This document shows, in pieces, positions 27,327 through 35,439 of a stretch of DNA of 64,000 bases. Each line of letters starts with the position of its first letter. Position 1 is the stretch's first letter. This DNA comes from Fodinibius sp052060035 (GTDB lineage Bacteria; Bacteroidota; Rhodothermia; Balneolales; Balneolaceae): NCBI RefSeq assembly GCF_052060035.1, contig NZ_JBPOEA010000014.1, positions 14,818 to 78,817 on the forward strand, written 5' to 3'. A program made the translations under genes and the position numbers. The notes under the pieces are model-generated. The model had not been told where the DNA came from, did not search any database, and saw only the letters and a program-made list of their open reading frames with translations.

Positions 27327-28625
27327 TTATCCGTTATCCAGGGCTACTTTTATCGATTGGTCGGCAGCTTCAATAGTTTTTTCAAGATGATCTTCGGTTA
27401 GAGAATTTGCCAAGAACAGAGCCTCAAATGGGGACGGCGGTAAATAGATACCATTCTCCAACATCTGGTGAAAATAAGCTTTAAATAAAGCCTGATCCGT
27501 TGTATTAGCCGTTTCAAAATCAATAACCTCTTCCTCTTCCGTAAAGAAAATACTCATCATTGAGCCCACTTTATTAAGCACAAAAGGTACATCATACTTT
27601 TCAAGTACCTCCTTGAATCCAGTAGCCAGCTTCACTGCTTTCTCTTCCAGCTCATCATAGTGCAACGGGTTATCCTGTAATTCTGAAAGCAATGTATAGC
27701 CTGCGGCCATCGCCAACGGATTGCCCGAAAGGGTTCCGGCCTGGTAGACATCACCTACCGGAGAAACAACATCCATAATTTCCTGTTTACCCCCGAAGGC
27801 TCCCACCGGCAGGCCGGCTCCAATAATTTTGCCATAGGTCACTAAATCAGCCGTAACACCATAACGCTCCTGTGCACCGCCAAGCGCTACACGAAACCCA
27901 GTCATTACCTCATCAAAAATAAGAACCACATCATGTGCATCGCAAAGCTCGCGAAGTCCGGCCAAAAATCCTTTCTTGGGAGGAATACAGCCCATATTGC
28001 CAGCCACGGGCTCTAAAATGATAGCAGCAACTTCTCCTTTATATTTCGTCAAAAGCTTCTTGACGGAATTCAAGTCGTTAAAATTGGCAGTCAATGTATC
28101 TTTTGCTGTTCCTTCCGTCACTCCGGGACTGCTGGGCTGTCCCAACGTAAGGGCTCCACTTCCTGCATTAATCAAAAACGAATCACCGTGGCCATGATAG
28201 TTGCCTTCAAATTTAATGATTTTAGCACGATCGGTATAGCCCCGCGCTACGCGGATAGCACTCATGCAGGCTTCCGTTCCAGAATTTACCATTCGGATTT
28301 TATCGACGCCGGGTACAATCTGTTTAACGAGTTCAGCCATCTTGACCTCGATCTCGGTAGGCGCTCCAAACGAAGTTGATTTCGCAGCTGTTTCTTGAAC
28401 GGCTTTGATCACTGGTTCGTAGGCGTGACCTAAAATCATTGGGCCCCATGAACCCACATAATCAATGTATTCTTTTCCGTCCACATCAGTAAGAACAGAT
28501 CCTTTAGCTTTTTCCAGAAATACGGGCGTACCGCCTACCGATTTAAAGGCGCGTGCAGGGGAATTAACACCACCGGGAATAAATTGCTGTGCTCGATCAA
28601 ATAATTTTTTACTCTTTTCTAACAT
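27327..28625 (-). CDS. hemL: Glutamate-1-semialdehyde 2,1-aminomutase
   Basis: 432 residues from the ATG at 28625; the frame runs up to a GTG at 28649, but MLEKSKKLFDRAQQFIPGGVNSPARAF is the normal family start. PLP-dependent class III aminotransferase fold: MVNSGTEACMSAIRVARGYT, FEGNYHGHGDSFLI, LIFDEVMTGFR and the Schiff-base lysine in VTYGKIIGAG. It turns glutamate semialdehyde into 5-aminolevulinate. With hemA in the same cluster it shows the C5 (glutamyl-tRNA) route to heme. Confidence 0.97.
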   Translation of the reverse strand: MLEKSKKLFDRAQQFIPGGVNSPARAFKSVGGTPVFLEKAKGSVLTDVDGKEYIDYVGSWGPMILGHAYEPVIKAVQETAAKSTSFGAPTEIEVKMAELVKQIVPGVDKIRMVNSGTEACMSAIRVARGYTDRAKIIKFEGNYHGHGDSFLINAGSGALTLGQPSSPGVTEGTAKDTLTANFNDLNSVKKLLTKYKGEVAAIILEPVAGNMGCIPPKKGFLAGLRELCDAHDVVLIFDEVMTGFRVALGGAQERYGVTADLVTYGKIIGAGLPVGAFGGKQEIMDVVSPVGDVYQAGTLSGNPLAMAAGYTLLSELQDNPLHYDELEEKAVKLATGFKEVLEKYDVPFVLNKVGSMMSIFFTEEEEVIDFETANTTDQALFKAYFHQMLENGIYLPPSPFEALFLANSLTEDHLEKTIEAADQSIKVALDNG

Positions 28626-28739
28626 AAATCCAATTGTATCATAGACCACAGATTACACGGATCTAAACGATTTACAATCTATAAGTATCTTGCGAAGATC
28701 CATCAAACCTGCGTTATTCGCCTTCTATTTTAAAACCAC

Positions 28740-28770
28740 GTGTCATTCTGAACTCTCCTCAGCATGACAC
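28740..28770. repeat. Intergenic hairpin repeat (GTGTCAT...ATGACAC)
   Basis: Seven-base arms around TCTGAACTCTCCTCAGC, between hemL and hemB. The GTCATTCTGAAC wording recurs as a degenerate intergenic element in this clade; it lies within the probable hemB-hemL transcript. Confidence 0.5.
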
Positions 28771-28780
28771 AAAACGTTGT

Positions 28781-29776
28781 TTATAACTTCTTATTCAATA
28801 CCTTTGATGCTGCCTTGGCAAAATAGGTGGCAATCAAATCAGCGCCGGCTCGCTTAAAACCAACCAGTGCCTCCATCATCGCCTCTTCTTCGTTCAGCCA
28901 CCCTTTCTCAGCAGCGGCCTTTAACATAGCGTATTCTCCGGAAACATTATAGACTGAGACTGGAACGGATACGTTTTCTTTAACGGCTCTTATCACATCC
29001 ATATAGGGTAAACCGGGCTTCACCATTACAATATCGGCTCCTTCCTGTTCGTCGAGTTTGGCCTCTTTAATTGCTTCCTGCACATTAGCGGGATCCATCT
29101 GGTAGGTTTTCTTATCACCGAATCCGGGCGCCGAATCCAGCGCATCCCGAAACGGTCCATAATAACTGGAAGCATACTTTGCACTGTACGCCATAATACC
29201 GGTATGCTCAAAACCTGCTTCATCCAACGCGTCACGCATTGCGCCAATGCGACCATCCATCATATCTGATGGGGCCACCATATCAACACCGGCCTCAGCA
29301 TGGCTTACTGCTATCTTTGACAGCACTTCCACGGATTCATCATTCAGGATTTTACCATCCTCAACAATGCCGTCGTGACCGTAACTCGAGTAGGGATCCA
29401 TCGCGATATCCGTCATCACCAGCATTTCAGGAAACTTTTCTTTGATAGCCTGTACCGCACGCTGCATCAATCCATCGGGATTAAGCGCTTCAGTTCCCTT
29501 GTTGTCTTTGAGCTTATCAGGCACCTTGGCAAATACCAATACCGATCGAATGCCTACTTCCTTTAGCTCCTGAATTTCATCCATCAAAAGATCCAGAGTA
29601 TAGCGGTAGTAATCTGGCATGGATGGTATTTCGGCTTTTTCATTTTCTCCCTCCATCACAAAAATGGGAGCAATAAAATCAGCCGGCTTCAGGTTATGCT
29701 CAGCCACCATATCGCGCATGGCTGCTGAAGTTCGCAATCGTCGTCTACGTATGTATGGAAATTGTCCGTGTGTCAT
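28781..29776 (-). CDS. hemB: Delta-aminolevulinic acid dehydratase (porphobilinogen synthase)
   Basis: 331 residues. It condenses two 5-aminolevulinates to porphobilinogen. The two active-site lysines are in YSAKYASSYYGPFRDA and VMVKPGLPYMDVI. The metal-site segment reads DIAMDPYSSYGHDG with no cysteines, so this is the Mg/K-type rather than the Zn-cysteine type. Start MTHGQFPYIRRRRLRTSAAMRDMV is normal. Downstream of the fused hemF and upstream of hemL on the minus strand. Confidence 0.97.
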   Translation of the reverse strand: MTHGQFPYIRRRRLRTSAAMRDMVAEHNLKPADFIAPIFVMEGENEKAEIPSMPDYYRYTLDLLMDEIQELKEVGIRSVLVFAKVPDKLKDNKGTEALNPDGLMQRAVQAIKEKFPEMLVMTDIAMDPYSSYGHDGIVEDGKILNDESVEVLSKIAVSHAEAGVDMVAPSDMMDGRIGAMRDALDEAGFEHTGIMAYSAKYASSYYGPFRDALDSAPGFGDKKTYQMDPANVQEAIKEAKLDEQEGADIVMVKPGLPYMDVIRAVKENVSVPVSVYNVSGEYAMLKAAAEKGWLNEEEAMMEALVGFKRAGADLIATYFAKAASKVLNKKL

Positions 29777-29802
29777 AAAATATTAGCTTTTCATCGTTAA
29801 CT

Positions 29803-29880
29803 GTCATTTCGAGCGCAGTGAGAAGTTTTTGTTTTTAAACTTTGACAAGATCTCTCCCTTACGGTCGAGATAACACGAGG
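29803..29880. repeat. Degenerate palindromic intergenic element
   Basis: TCATTTCGAGCGCAGTGAGAAG at the left and a CTCTCCCTTACGGTCGAGATAACACG-like right end form an imperfect inverted repeat between hemF and hemB. The wording matches dispersed intergenic elements of the kind GTCATTTCGAGCGCAG, common in this group of genomes. No coding potential. Confidence 0.5.
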
Positions 29881-29894
29881 CTTACATTTATTAT

Positions 29895-31250
29895 TTATTC
29901 CAATATCCCTTCTTCTTTCCCATACTCAATCCAATCAATAGGATTTTTTAGTTGACCAATAAGATACGCCTCACGACTTCCCTCTTCGATCTCAAAATCA
30001 TAATCCCATCGAACACGAGGCGGGAGACTCATCAAAATTGACTCTGTCCGGCCGTTCGTTTTCAGGCCAAATAGTGTTCCCCGGTCGTGAATCAAATTAA
30101 ACTCGACATATCGGCCGCGGCGGATTTCCTGGAAGTATCGCTGGCGATCAGTATACGATTCATTCTTGCGCTGTTTTACAATCGGTACGTAGCTATCCAG
30201 AAACGCATCACCTACAGCCGTTGTAAAATCATACCAATCCTCAGCCGAACGTTCTTCATTGGGACGCAGATAATCGAAAAATAACCCGCCAATTCCGCGC
30301 CCTTCCGACCGGTGATCATTATAGAAATATTCGTCACACTCTTTTTTAAAATGAGGATACAACTCCTTTCCATGCTTATCACACGCTGCTTTCAATACCT
30401 GATGAAAATGTACGGCATCTTTATCCCACAAATAATAGGGAGTTAAATCCGCACCGCCACCGAACCACTGGTCGCGTACTTCGTTCATCTGGGCATCATC
30501 ATACAACTCAAAATAACGGTAGTTGGCATGTACAGTCGGAACCATCGGACTTTGGGGATGAATAACAAGCGACAATCCGCCGGCCCAAAACCACCCCTGC
30601 TCTACCTCAAAACGCTTACGAATTAATTCGGGCAGCTCTCCATGCACGCTCGAAATGTTAACGCCCCCCTTTTCAAATACATTACCCTTCTCAATCACAC
30701 GGGTATGTCCGCCGCCCCCGCCATCACGTTCCCAATCATCATGACGGAATTGGGCTGTTCCGTCAATCGCTTGCAGGGTATCACAAATCTCATCCTGCAA
30801 GTTTCGGATGTAGGTTTTAAATCGATTTTTAATTGAAGGCACGTTAGAGTCCCCCTTCGAAGGGGGCGCAGGGGGATGATTCTCTATCCAACCTTTGATC
30901 GAGCGCTCCACATTTCTAAGGTCACTCAATACTTCATCATCTGTAAATCGTAAAACAGTAAATCCTCTTTTTTCAAGTTCTTTTTCTCGATCTAAATCTT
31001 TATACCACTTTCGCTCATCTTCATGAGAATACCCATCAACTTCAATAATCAGCTGTAGCTCTTTACACATAAAATCGGCAATGTAATTTAACACCGGCCG
31101 CTGACGTAAAAAGGTGTAACCTTTCATTTTCCCAGCTCGCAACAGTTCACTCCAAAGTCGTATTTCCGCTTTCGTTGAATCTTTTCGAAGCTTACGAGCA
31201 AGCTCTTTTAGATCCTTATTGTAACCGTAATTATCGTATTCAACTGACAT
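29895..31250 (-). CDS. hemF: DUF559 endonuclease-like domain fused in frame to oxygen-dependent coproporphyrinogen III oxidase (HemF)
   Basis: 451 residues. Residues 10-120 are a DUF559/Vsr-like domain: STKAEIRLWSELLRAGKMKGYTFLRQRPVLNYIADF, then LIIEVDGYSH and GFTVLRFTDDEVL, with the PD-(D/E)xK-type acids D59, E70 and D72. Residues ~124-135 (NHPPAPPSKGDS) are encoded by an inverted repeat. Residues ~140-451 are a complete HemF: IRNLQDEICDTLQAIDG, GGGGGHTRVI, WWFGGGADLTPYY-like, RGIGGLFFDYL, RGRYVEFNLIHDRGTLFGLKTNGRTESILMSLPP. HemF decarboxylates coproporphyrinogen III aerobically. A GTG at 30842, just past the repeat, could start a normal 315-residue HemF. Whether the fused protein or both forms are made is unknown. 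Confidence 0.92.
   Translation of the reverse strand: MSVEYDNYGYNKDLKELARKLRKDSTKAEIRLWSELLRAGKMKGYTFLRQRPVLNYIADFMCKELQLIIEVDGYSHEDERKWYKDLDREKELEKRGFTVLRFTDDEVLSDLRNVERSIKGWIENHPPAPPSKGDSNVPSIKNRFKTYIRNLQDEICDTLQAIDGTAQFRHDDWERDGGGGGHTRVIEKGNVFEKGGVNISSVHGELPELIRKRFEVEQGWFWAGGLSLVIHPQSPMVPTVHANYRYFELYDDAQMNEVRDQWFGGGADLTPYYLWDKDAVHFHQVLKAACDKHGKELYPHFKKECDEYFYNDHRSEGRGIGGLFFDYLRPNEERSAEDWYDFTTAVGDAFLDSYVPIVKQRKNESYTDRQRYFQEIRRGRYVEFNLIHDRGTLFGLKTNGRTESILMSLPPRVRWDYDFEIEEGSREAYLIGQLKNPIDWIEYGKEEGILE
30849..30879 (+). repeat. Inverted repeat, left copy (within hemF)
   Basis: Palindrome CCCCCTTCGAAGGGGG at 30851-30866, then CGCAGGGGGATGA. Opposite orientation to 31270-31301. Translates on the minus strand as a Pro-rich linker (HPPAPPSKGD). 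Confidence 0.75.
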
Positions 31251-31269
31251 AATATTTTTTGCTTTAGGT

Positions 31270-31301
31270 CATCCCCCTTAATCCCCCTTCGAAGGGGGAC
31301 A
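31270..31301 (-). repeat. Inverted repeat, right copy (upstream of hemF fusion)
   Basis: Palindrome CCCCCTTCGAAGGGGG at 31283-31298, preceded on the plus strand by TCATCCCCCTTAAT. It matches the left copy in reverse orientation apart from the 3-5 nt between the two G/C blocks. Confidence 0.75.
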
Positions 31302-31313
31302 TTAAAATCTCTG

Positions 31314-32363
31314 CTAATCTGTGGCTGAATATTCCTTAACGGTATCAACAAAAACACGGGCGTTTTCTACGGGGATATTCGGCAAAATGCCGTGTCCCAA
31401 ATTCGCAATATAATTTTGTGTTCCAAAACGATCGATCATTCGCTTGGTTTGCCGACGAATTTCATTTTGTGGCATCATAAGCTTTGAGGGATCAAAATTA
31501 CCCTGCAGCACAACATCGCCTCGGGTTGCATCACGTCCATATTCAGGAGTGATGGTCCAATCAAGTCCCAATGCTTGTGCGTCACTTTTAAAGCTGAGTC
31601 GCTCCAAGGCATACCAGCTGCCTTTGGCAAACAGAATTACCGGCACCTCGTCGATGGCCTCACAAATTTCCATCAAGTATGGCATTGCCCACTCGTTAAA
31701 ATCTTCGGGACTTAAAAGCCCTGCCCACGAATCAAAAAGCTGAACCACTTGCGCGCCTGCCTCTATTTGTGCTTTCAGGTAATCGATTGTGGCTTTGGTA
31801 AGCTCTTTCATGACATGCTTGGCCGCATCAGGATGCTGATACATAAAAGCTTTCGCCTTCGCAAAATTCTTAGACCCTTCACCCTGTACCATATAGCAAA
31901 ATAGTGTCCAGGGCGCTCCGGCAAAACCGATCAGCGGCACGCGACCGTTAAGCTCTTCGCGTGTAAGCGTTATTGCTTCCATCACGTGATTGAGCTTCTC
32001 GGGAATATCCTCAGCTAAAATTGAAAAAGCATCATCCACACTGCGAATAGGATTTTCCATCACCGGCCCCTTACCTTTCACCAGATCAACATCGATACCG
32101 AGAGCCTGAGGGATAGTCAGGATATCTGAGAAAATAATCGCTGCATCGGGCTCTAACTCATCAATAGGCTGGATAGTAATTTCACAAGCCAGCTCAGGCG
32201 TTTCCACGCGCTCAAAAAAGGTGTATTTCTTGCGCAGCTTCATGTACTGGGGTAAGTAGCGTCCAGCCTGTCGCATCATCCAAACCGGCGGACGTTCGAC
32301 CTCTTCACCCCGGAGTGCTCGGAGTAGTAAATCATTTTTAAGCTCTGGAAAATCTTTGTCCAT
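31314..32363 (-). CDS. hemE: Uroporphyrinogen decarboxylase
   Basis: 349 residues from the ATG at 32363; an in-frame GTG at 32393 would add ten unlikely residues. It decarboxylates uroporphyrinogen III to coproporphyrinogen III. Signatures: RPPVWMMRQAGRYLPQYM, AIIFSDILTIPQALGIDV, GFAGAPWTLFCYMVQGEGSKNF, FDSWAGLLSPEDF and NLGHGILPNIPVENARVFVDTV. Sits between hemD and the fused hemF; the 63 bp gap to hemF holds one arm of the inverted repeat. Confidence 0.97.
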   Translation of the reverse strand: MDKDFPELKNDLLLRALRGEEVERPPVWMMRQAGRYLPQYMKLRKKYTFFERVETPELACEITIQPIDELEPDAAIIFSDILTIPQALGIDVDLVKGKGPVMENPIRSVDDAFSILAEDIPEKLNHVMEAITLTREELNGRVPLIGFAGAPWTLFCYMVQGEGSKNFAKAKAFMYQHPDAAKHVMKELTKATIDYLKAQIEAGAQVVQLFDSWAGLLSPEDFNEWAMPYLMEICEAIDEVPVILFAKGSWYALERLSFKSDAQALGLDWTITPEYGRDATRGDVVLQGNFDPSKLMMPQNEIRRQTKRMIDRFGTQNYIANLGHGILPNIPVENARVFVDTVKEYSATD

Positions 32364-32438
32364 AAATACTTTTTTCTGGCCACTGATCCACACAGATTAC
32401 AACAGAATATATCTTTGCTTTACTGTGAATATCAATGG

Positions 32439-33167
32439 CTATATACTTTCAGATTTATTAAAAATGTAATCGGCGGTGGTTCGGAGCAGCACTTCGGTGT
32501 CGGGCTGCTTGGCAATTTCCACATGCTGATCGGTGTGCTCTTTAAGAGCACCGGCCGTTGTAGGCCCGATGGCAAAGAGTGGCGGTAATTCCTCCTCAAA
32601 CCCAGTGCCTTGGGCAAAACCTTCCACTGCACTGGGGCTATAAAACAGGATTCCACCCACCGACTTATTCGGCATTTTCACCGGATTGATAATCGTCTCA
32701 TAAACCTCCAGTTCAATTACTTCAATACCGTCATCCTCGAGCTTATTCGTCATCTCGTCACGGCTCAAATTACCGTGAAAATAGATTACTGAGTTGATTT
32801 TTCCTTCTTCAATAATCAGCTCAGCCAAGTGCTTCCCGTCCTGCTTTCTTGGGATCTTAGCCTCAAGTCCTAAATCCTGCAAGGCATCACGCGTTTTTGC
32901 CCCCACCGCAAAAAGCTGTACTTCAGGACGAACGCGAAGTCCTGCATTCATAAGTTCTTCCAACGCTTTTACGCCGTTAGTGCTGGTAAAAACCCAATCG
33001 GATTTCAGATGCTCGTTAATTACTCTGAGCACATCATCCCAGTAATCGGGAAATTTAAATTCAAGAGCCGGTTCAATAATAGGCTCTAACCCTAAAATAC
33101 GAGCGTATTCAAACTGCTGTGCAGAGAGAGGTCGCGTTACTAAAATATTTCGTTTGTCTTGTCTCAT
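32439..33167 (-). CDS. hemD: Uroporphyrinogen-III synthase
   Basis: 242 residues. It closes hydroxymethylbilane to uroporphyrinogen III. Family landmarks: NILVTRPLSAQ start, DWVFTSTNGVKALEEL, FAVGAKTRDALQDLGLEA, VIYFHGNLSRDEM, IELEVYETI, GILFYSPSAVEGFA and IGPTTAGALKEH. This is the canonical copy, in the hem cluster between hemC and hemE; a diverged relative lies at 7692-8432. Confidence 0.93.
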   Translation of the reverse strand: MRQDKRNILVTRPLSAQQFEYARILGLEPIIEPALEFKFPDYWDDVLRVINEHLKSDWVFTSTNGVKALEELMNAGLRVRPEVQLFAVGAKTRDALQDLGLEAKIPRKQDGKHLAELIIEEGKINSVIYFHGNLSRDEMTNKLEDDGIEVIELEVYETIINPVKMPNKSVGGILFYSPSAVEGFAQGTGFEEELPPLFAIGPTTAGALKEHTDQHVEIAKQPDTEVLLRTTADYIFNKSESI

Positions 33168-33188
33168 TGATCGCTGATTAACATCTCC

Positions 33189-33207
33189 TCCTGAACTTGT
33201 TTCAGGA
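33189..33207. repeat. Palindromic intergenic repeat (TCCTGAA...TTCAGGA)
   Basis: TCCTGAA, 5 nt (CTTGT), TTCAGGA, between hemC and hemD. A commonly dispersed intergenic palindrome; inside the hem transcript it would form an RNA hairpin. Confidence 0.5.
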
Positions 33208-33260
33208 TCTATTCAATTTCCTACTTAATAGAGGCTGAAATAAATTCAGCTGGATACAAT

Positions 33261-34184
33261 TCATTCGCGGCCCGATTTCATTTCTTCAATTACCTTAATT
33301 GCCCCTTCACTTAACAGGGCTTGTGCCGCAGAGTGACCGAGGTCACCGGCCTCACCTACTGAAACACTTTTTTGATAATCATATTGCTCACGTCCGTCGA
33401 GCGTAAGGGCAACGGCTTTGAAACGTACATCTCCATTTTCAACATAGGCATACGCTCCCACCGGAGCACTGCATCCGGCTTCCATATCATGTAAAAAATC
33501 GCGTTCAATGGTCGTGCATAAGGCCGTCTCATCATGATTAAGCTGTGAAACAATTTTTCCCATCTCACTGTCATCTTCGCGGATCATCACAGCCATCGCT
33601 CCCTGTGCCGCTGCCGAAACCATCCAGTCAAGGTATTCGCTTATATGATGACCGAGGTCAATGCGTTCCAGTCCCGCCGCAGCAAAAATAGCCCCGTCCC
33701 ATTCATTTTTTTCTACCTTTTCGAGGCGCGTATTCACATTTCCGCGAATGTTCACAATCTCATGGTTCGGATAGCGATGCAGCCACTGCGCACGTCGCCT
33801 GTTACTGCTGGTAGCAATAGTGGCTTTGTAATCTGGATCATCCAAAAAATCAGTACCGTCGGGGGCAACCAGTGAGTCACGAGCATCGGCACGCTCCATA
33901 ATGGCTGCCACTTTGAGCGGTAGCGGATTCTCGGTGGGCAGGTCTTTAAAAGAGTGGACCGCAATATCAATTTCATTGTTAAGCTGGGCGTTATCGAGAG
34001 CTTTCGTAAAAACGCCCTTACCCCCCATTTCAGTCAGCGGGGTCGTCAGATCGATATCCCCTTCCGACTTAACAAAAATAAGCTCGGTGTCATGGCCGAG
34101 CTTTTCTAACTCTCTGGCAACCTGCTTGGCCTGCCATGTTGCAAGCTGACTGTCTCTGGTACCAATACGTATGGTGTTACTCAT
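33261..34184 (-). CDS. hemC: Hydroxymethylbilane synthase (porphobilinogen deaminase)
   Basis: 307 residues from the ATG at 34184, chosen because MSNTIRIGTRDSQLATWQA is the family start; the open frame extends 13 codons further. It joins four porphobilinogens on a dipyrromethane cofactor. Cofactor cysteine is in MEAGCSAPVGAYA; catalytic Asp in AVHSFKDLPTE; SSNRRRAQWLHRYP and IRGNVNTRLEKV are conserved. Overlaps the hemA stop by 8 bp, so translation is probably coupled. Confidence 0.97.
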   Translation of the reverse strand: MSNTIRIGTRDSQLATWQAKQVARELEKLGHDTELIFVKSEGDIDLTTPLTEMGGKGVFTKALDNAQLNNEIDIAVHSFKDLPTENPLPLKVAAIMERADARDSLVAPDGTDFLDDPDYKATIATSSNRRRAQWLHRYPNHEIVNIRGNVNTRLEKVEKNEWDGAIFAAAGLERIDLGHHISEYLDWMVSAAAQGAMAVMIREDDSEMGKIVSQLNHDETALCTTIERDFLHDMEAGCSAPVGAYAYVENGDVRFKAVALTLDGREQYDYQKSVSVGEAGDLGHSAAQALLSEGAIKVIEEMKSGRE

Positions 34185-35439
34185 CTTCCGGGTTGATTTC
34201 GAGCTTAAACATATCATTAACAACTTTGGTTACCTGTTCCGACTCATGATGATCTCGCAAATGCTCAATAGAATAGGCAGCAATTTTATTGACGATGCGA
34301 CGAGTCAGATTTTCCACTTTCTCTTTATCAGTATCTGATATCTTATTTTTAAAAAAGTCGAATTCATCTTCGCGAATGTTATCAAACTTGTTCGTCAATG
34401 CCTTGATGGTCGGCACCACCTTCTGCTTGCTGAGCCATTTTTTATAGTCCGTCAACTCATCTTCAATAATTTTCTTCACCAACGGTATATTTTCTTCCCG
34501 CTTGCGATACGCCTCGTCGGTCACATCTGTCAGAAAATCCATGTTGGCCAGATCCACAAAATCCATTTCACCAATTTCGGGGTCTATATTCCGAGGAACA
34601 GAAAGATCCACCATAACTTTAAACTTTGGATCCAGCAACGAGGGTTTCATGTCATCAAGGGTGATAATCGGCTCTTTGGCGCCCGTTGCTACGATCACGA
34701 GGTCGGCCTCGGCAATCTGCTGCGGCAACTGTTCCATGCCGGCTACCTGTAAATCAAATTTATCCGCCACAAATTCAGCCCGCTCTCGTGTTCTGTTGAT
34801 GAGCGTCAGTTTTTTAGCTCCGAGATTTATCAGATTCTTACACGTAACCTTCCCGATCTTACCGGTTCCGACCAGTAGAATATTTTTGTCTTTGAGATTA
34901 TCGAAAGTCTTCACAGCAAACTTTACGGCGGCATAGGCGGTTGTGGCTGCACCTTCCCCGAGCGAGGTTTCGTTTCTGGATCGCTTGTGCGCACGAAAAA
35001 CATGCTGCATCAAACGGTGAAGTTCTCCGTCCACAGCATCCATTTCGCTGGCCAACTCATATCCTTCCTTCACCTGCTTTACAACTTGAAGATCACCCAA
35101 AATTTGCGAATCGAGCCCAACCGTAACCTGGAAAAGATGTTCAACGGCCTGCTGCCCCTCTTTCTCAAATCCGTAATTATGAAATTCGTCGAGCGTTGCA
35201 TTAGAATAGGTGATTAACAATCGGACAAGCTCTTGGGGCGTAACATCCTGGGCAAATACTTCAGTACGATTACAAGTCGAAACAACAAAAAGGCTATTCA
35301 TACCTTCGCGTTTAGCCCCTTCAATAAGCTTTCGCTTCTGAGCTTTTTTCAGGCTAAAGCGTTCGCGCACATCAATGGTTGCCTCCCAGTGATTTACGCC
35401 AACCGCACAAAAATCAGTTATTTGTGGTTGCTCTGACAT
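34177..35439 (-). CDS. hemA: Glutamyl-tRNA reductase
   Basis: 420 residues. It reduces glutamyl-tRNA(Glu) to glutamate-1-semialdehyde, the committed step of the C5 pathway. The catalytic cysteine is C56 in FVVSTCNRTEVF. HLFQVTVGLDSQILGDLQVVKQVKEGYELA, the NADPH-binding ILLVGTGKIGKVTCKNL and the C-terminal dimerisation helices are all present. It starts one base after the hemH stop and overlaps hemC. In many bacteria this enzyme is the heme-sensitive control point. Confidence 0.97.
   Translation of the reverse strand: MSEQPQITDFCAVGVNHWEATIDVRERFSLKKAQKRKLIEGAKREGMNSLFVVSTCNRTEVFAQDVTPQELVRLLITYSNATLDEFHNYGFEKEGQQAVEHLFQVTVGLDSQILGDLQVVKQVKEGYELASEMDAVDGELHRLMQHVFRAHKRSRNETSLGEGAATTAYAAVKFAVKTFDNLKDKNILLVGTGKIGKVTCKNLINLGAKKLTLINRTRERAEFVADKFDLQVAGMEQLPQQIAEADLVIVATGAKEPIITLDDMKPSLLDPKFKVMVDLSVPRNIDPEIGEMDFVDLANMDFLTDVTDEAYRKREENIPLVKKIIEDELTDYKKWLSKQKVVPTIKALTNKFDNIREDEFDFFKNKISDTDKEKVENLTRRIVNKIAAYSIEHLRDHHESEQVTKVVNDMFKLEINPEDE

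Larger units (their letters stand above)
30849..31301 (-). mobile_element. Probable DUF559 nuclease cassette bounded by inverted repeats
   Basis: The DUF559 coding segment lies between two opposed copies of a ~31 bp sequence. Each contains CCCCCTTCGAAGGGGG and then GGGGGATGA pointing inwards (left copy 30849-30879, right copy 31270-31301). The left copy lies inside the hemF frame and supplies the linker; the right copy is 20-50 bp upstream of the cassette ATG. No clear target duplication is visible. Mobility is inference. Confidence 0.6.

Noticed and set aside
27327..28649. hemL start at GTG 28649
   Set aside because: The ATG at 28625 gives the conserved family N terminus; the extra eight residues have no counterpart.
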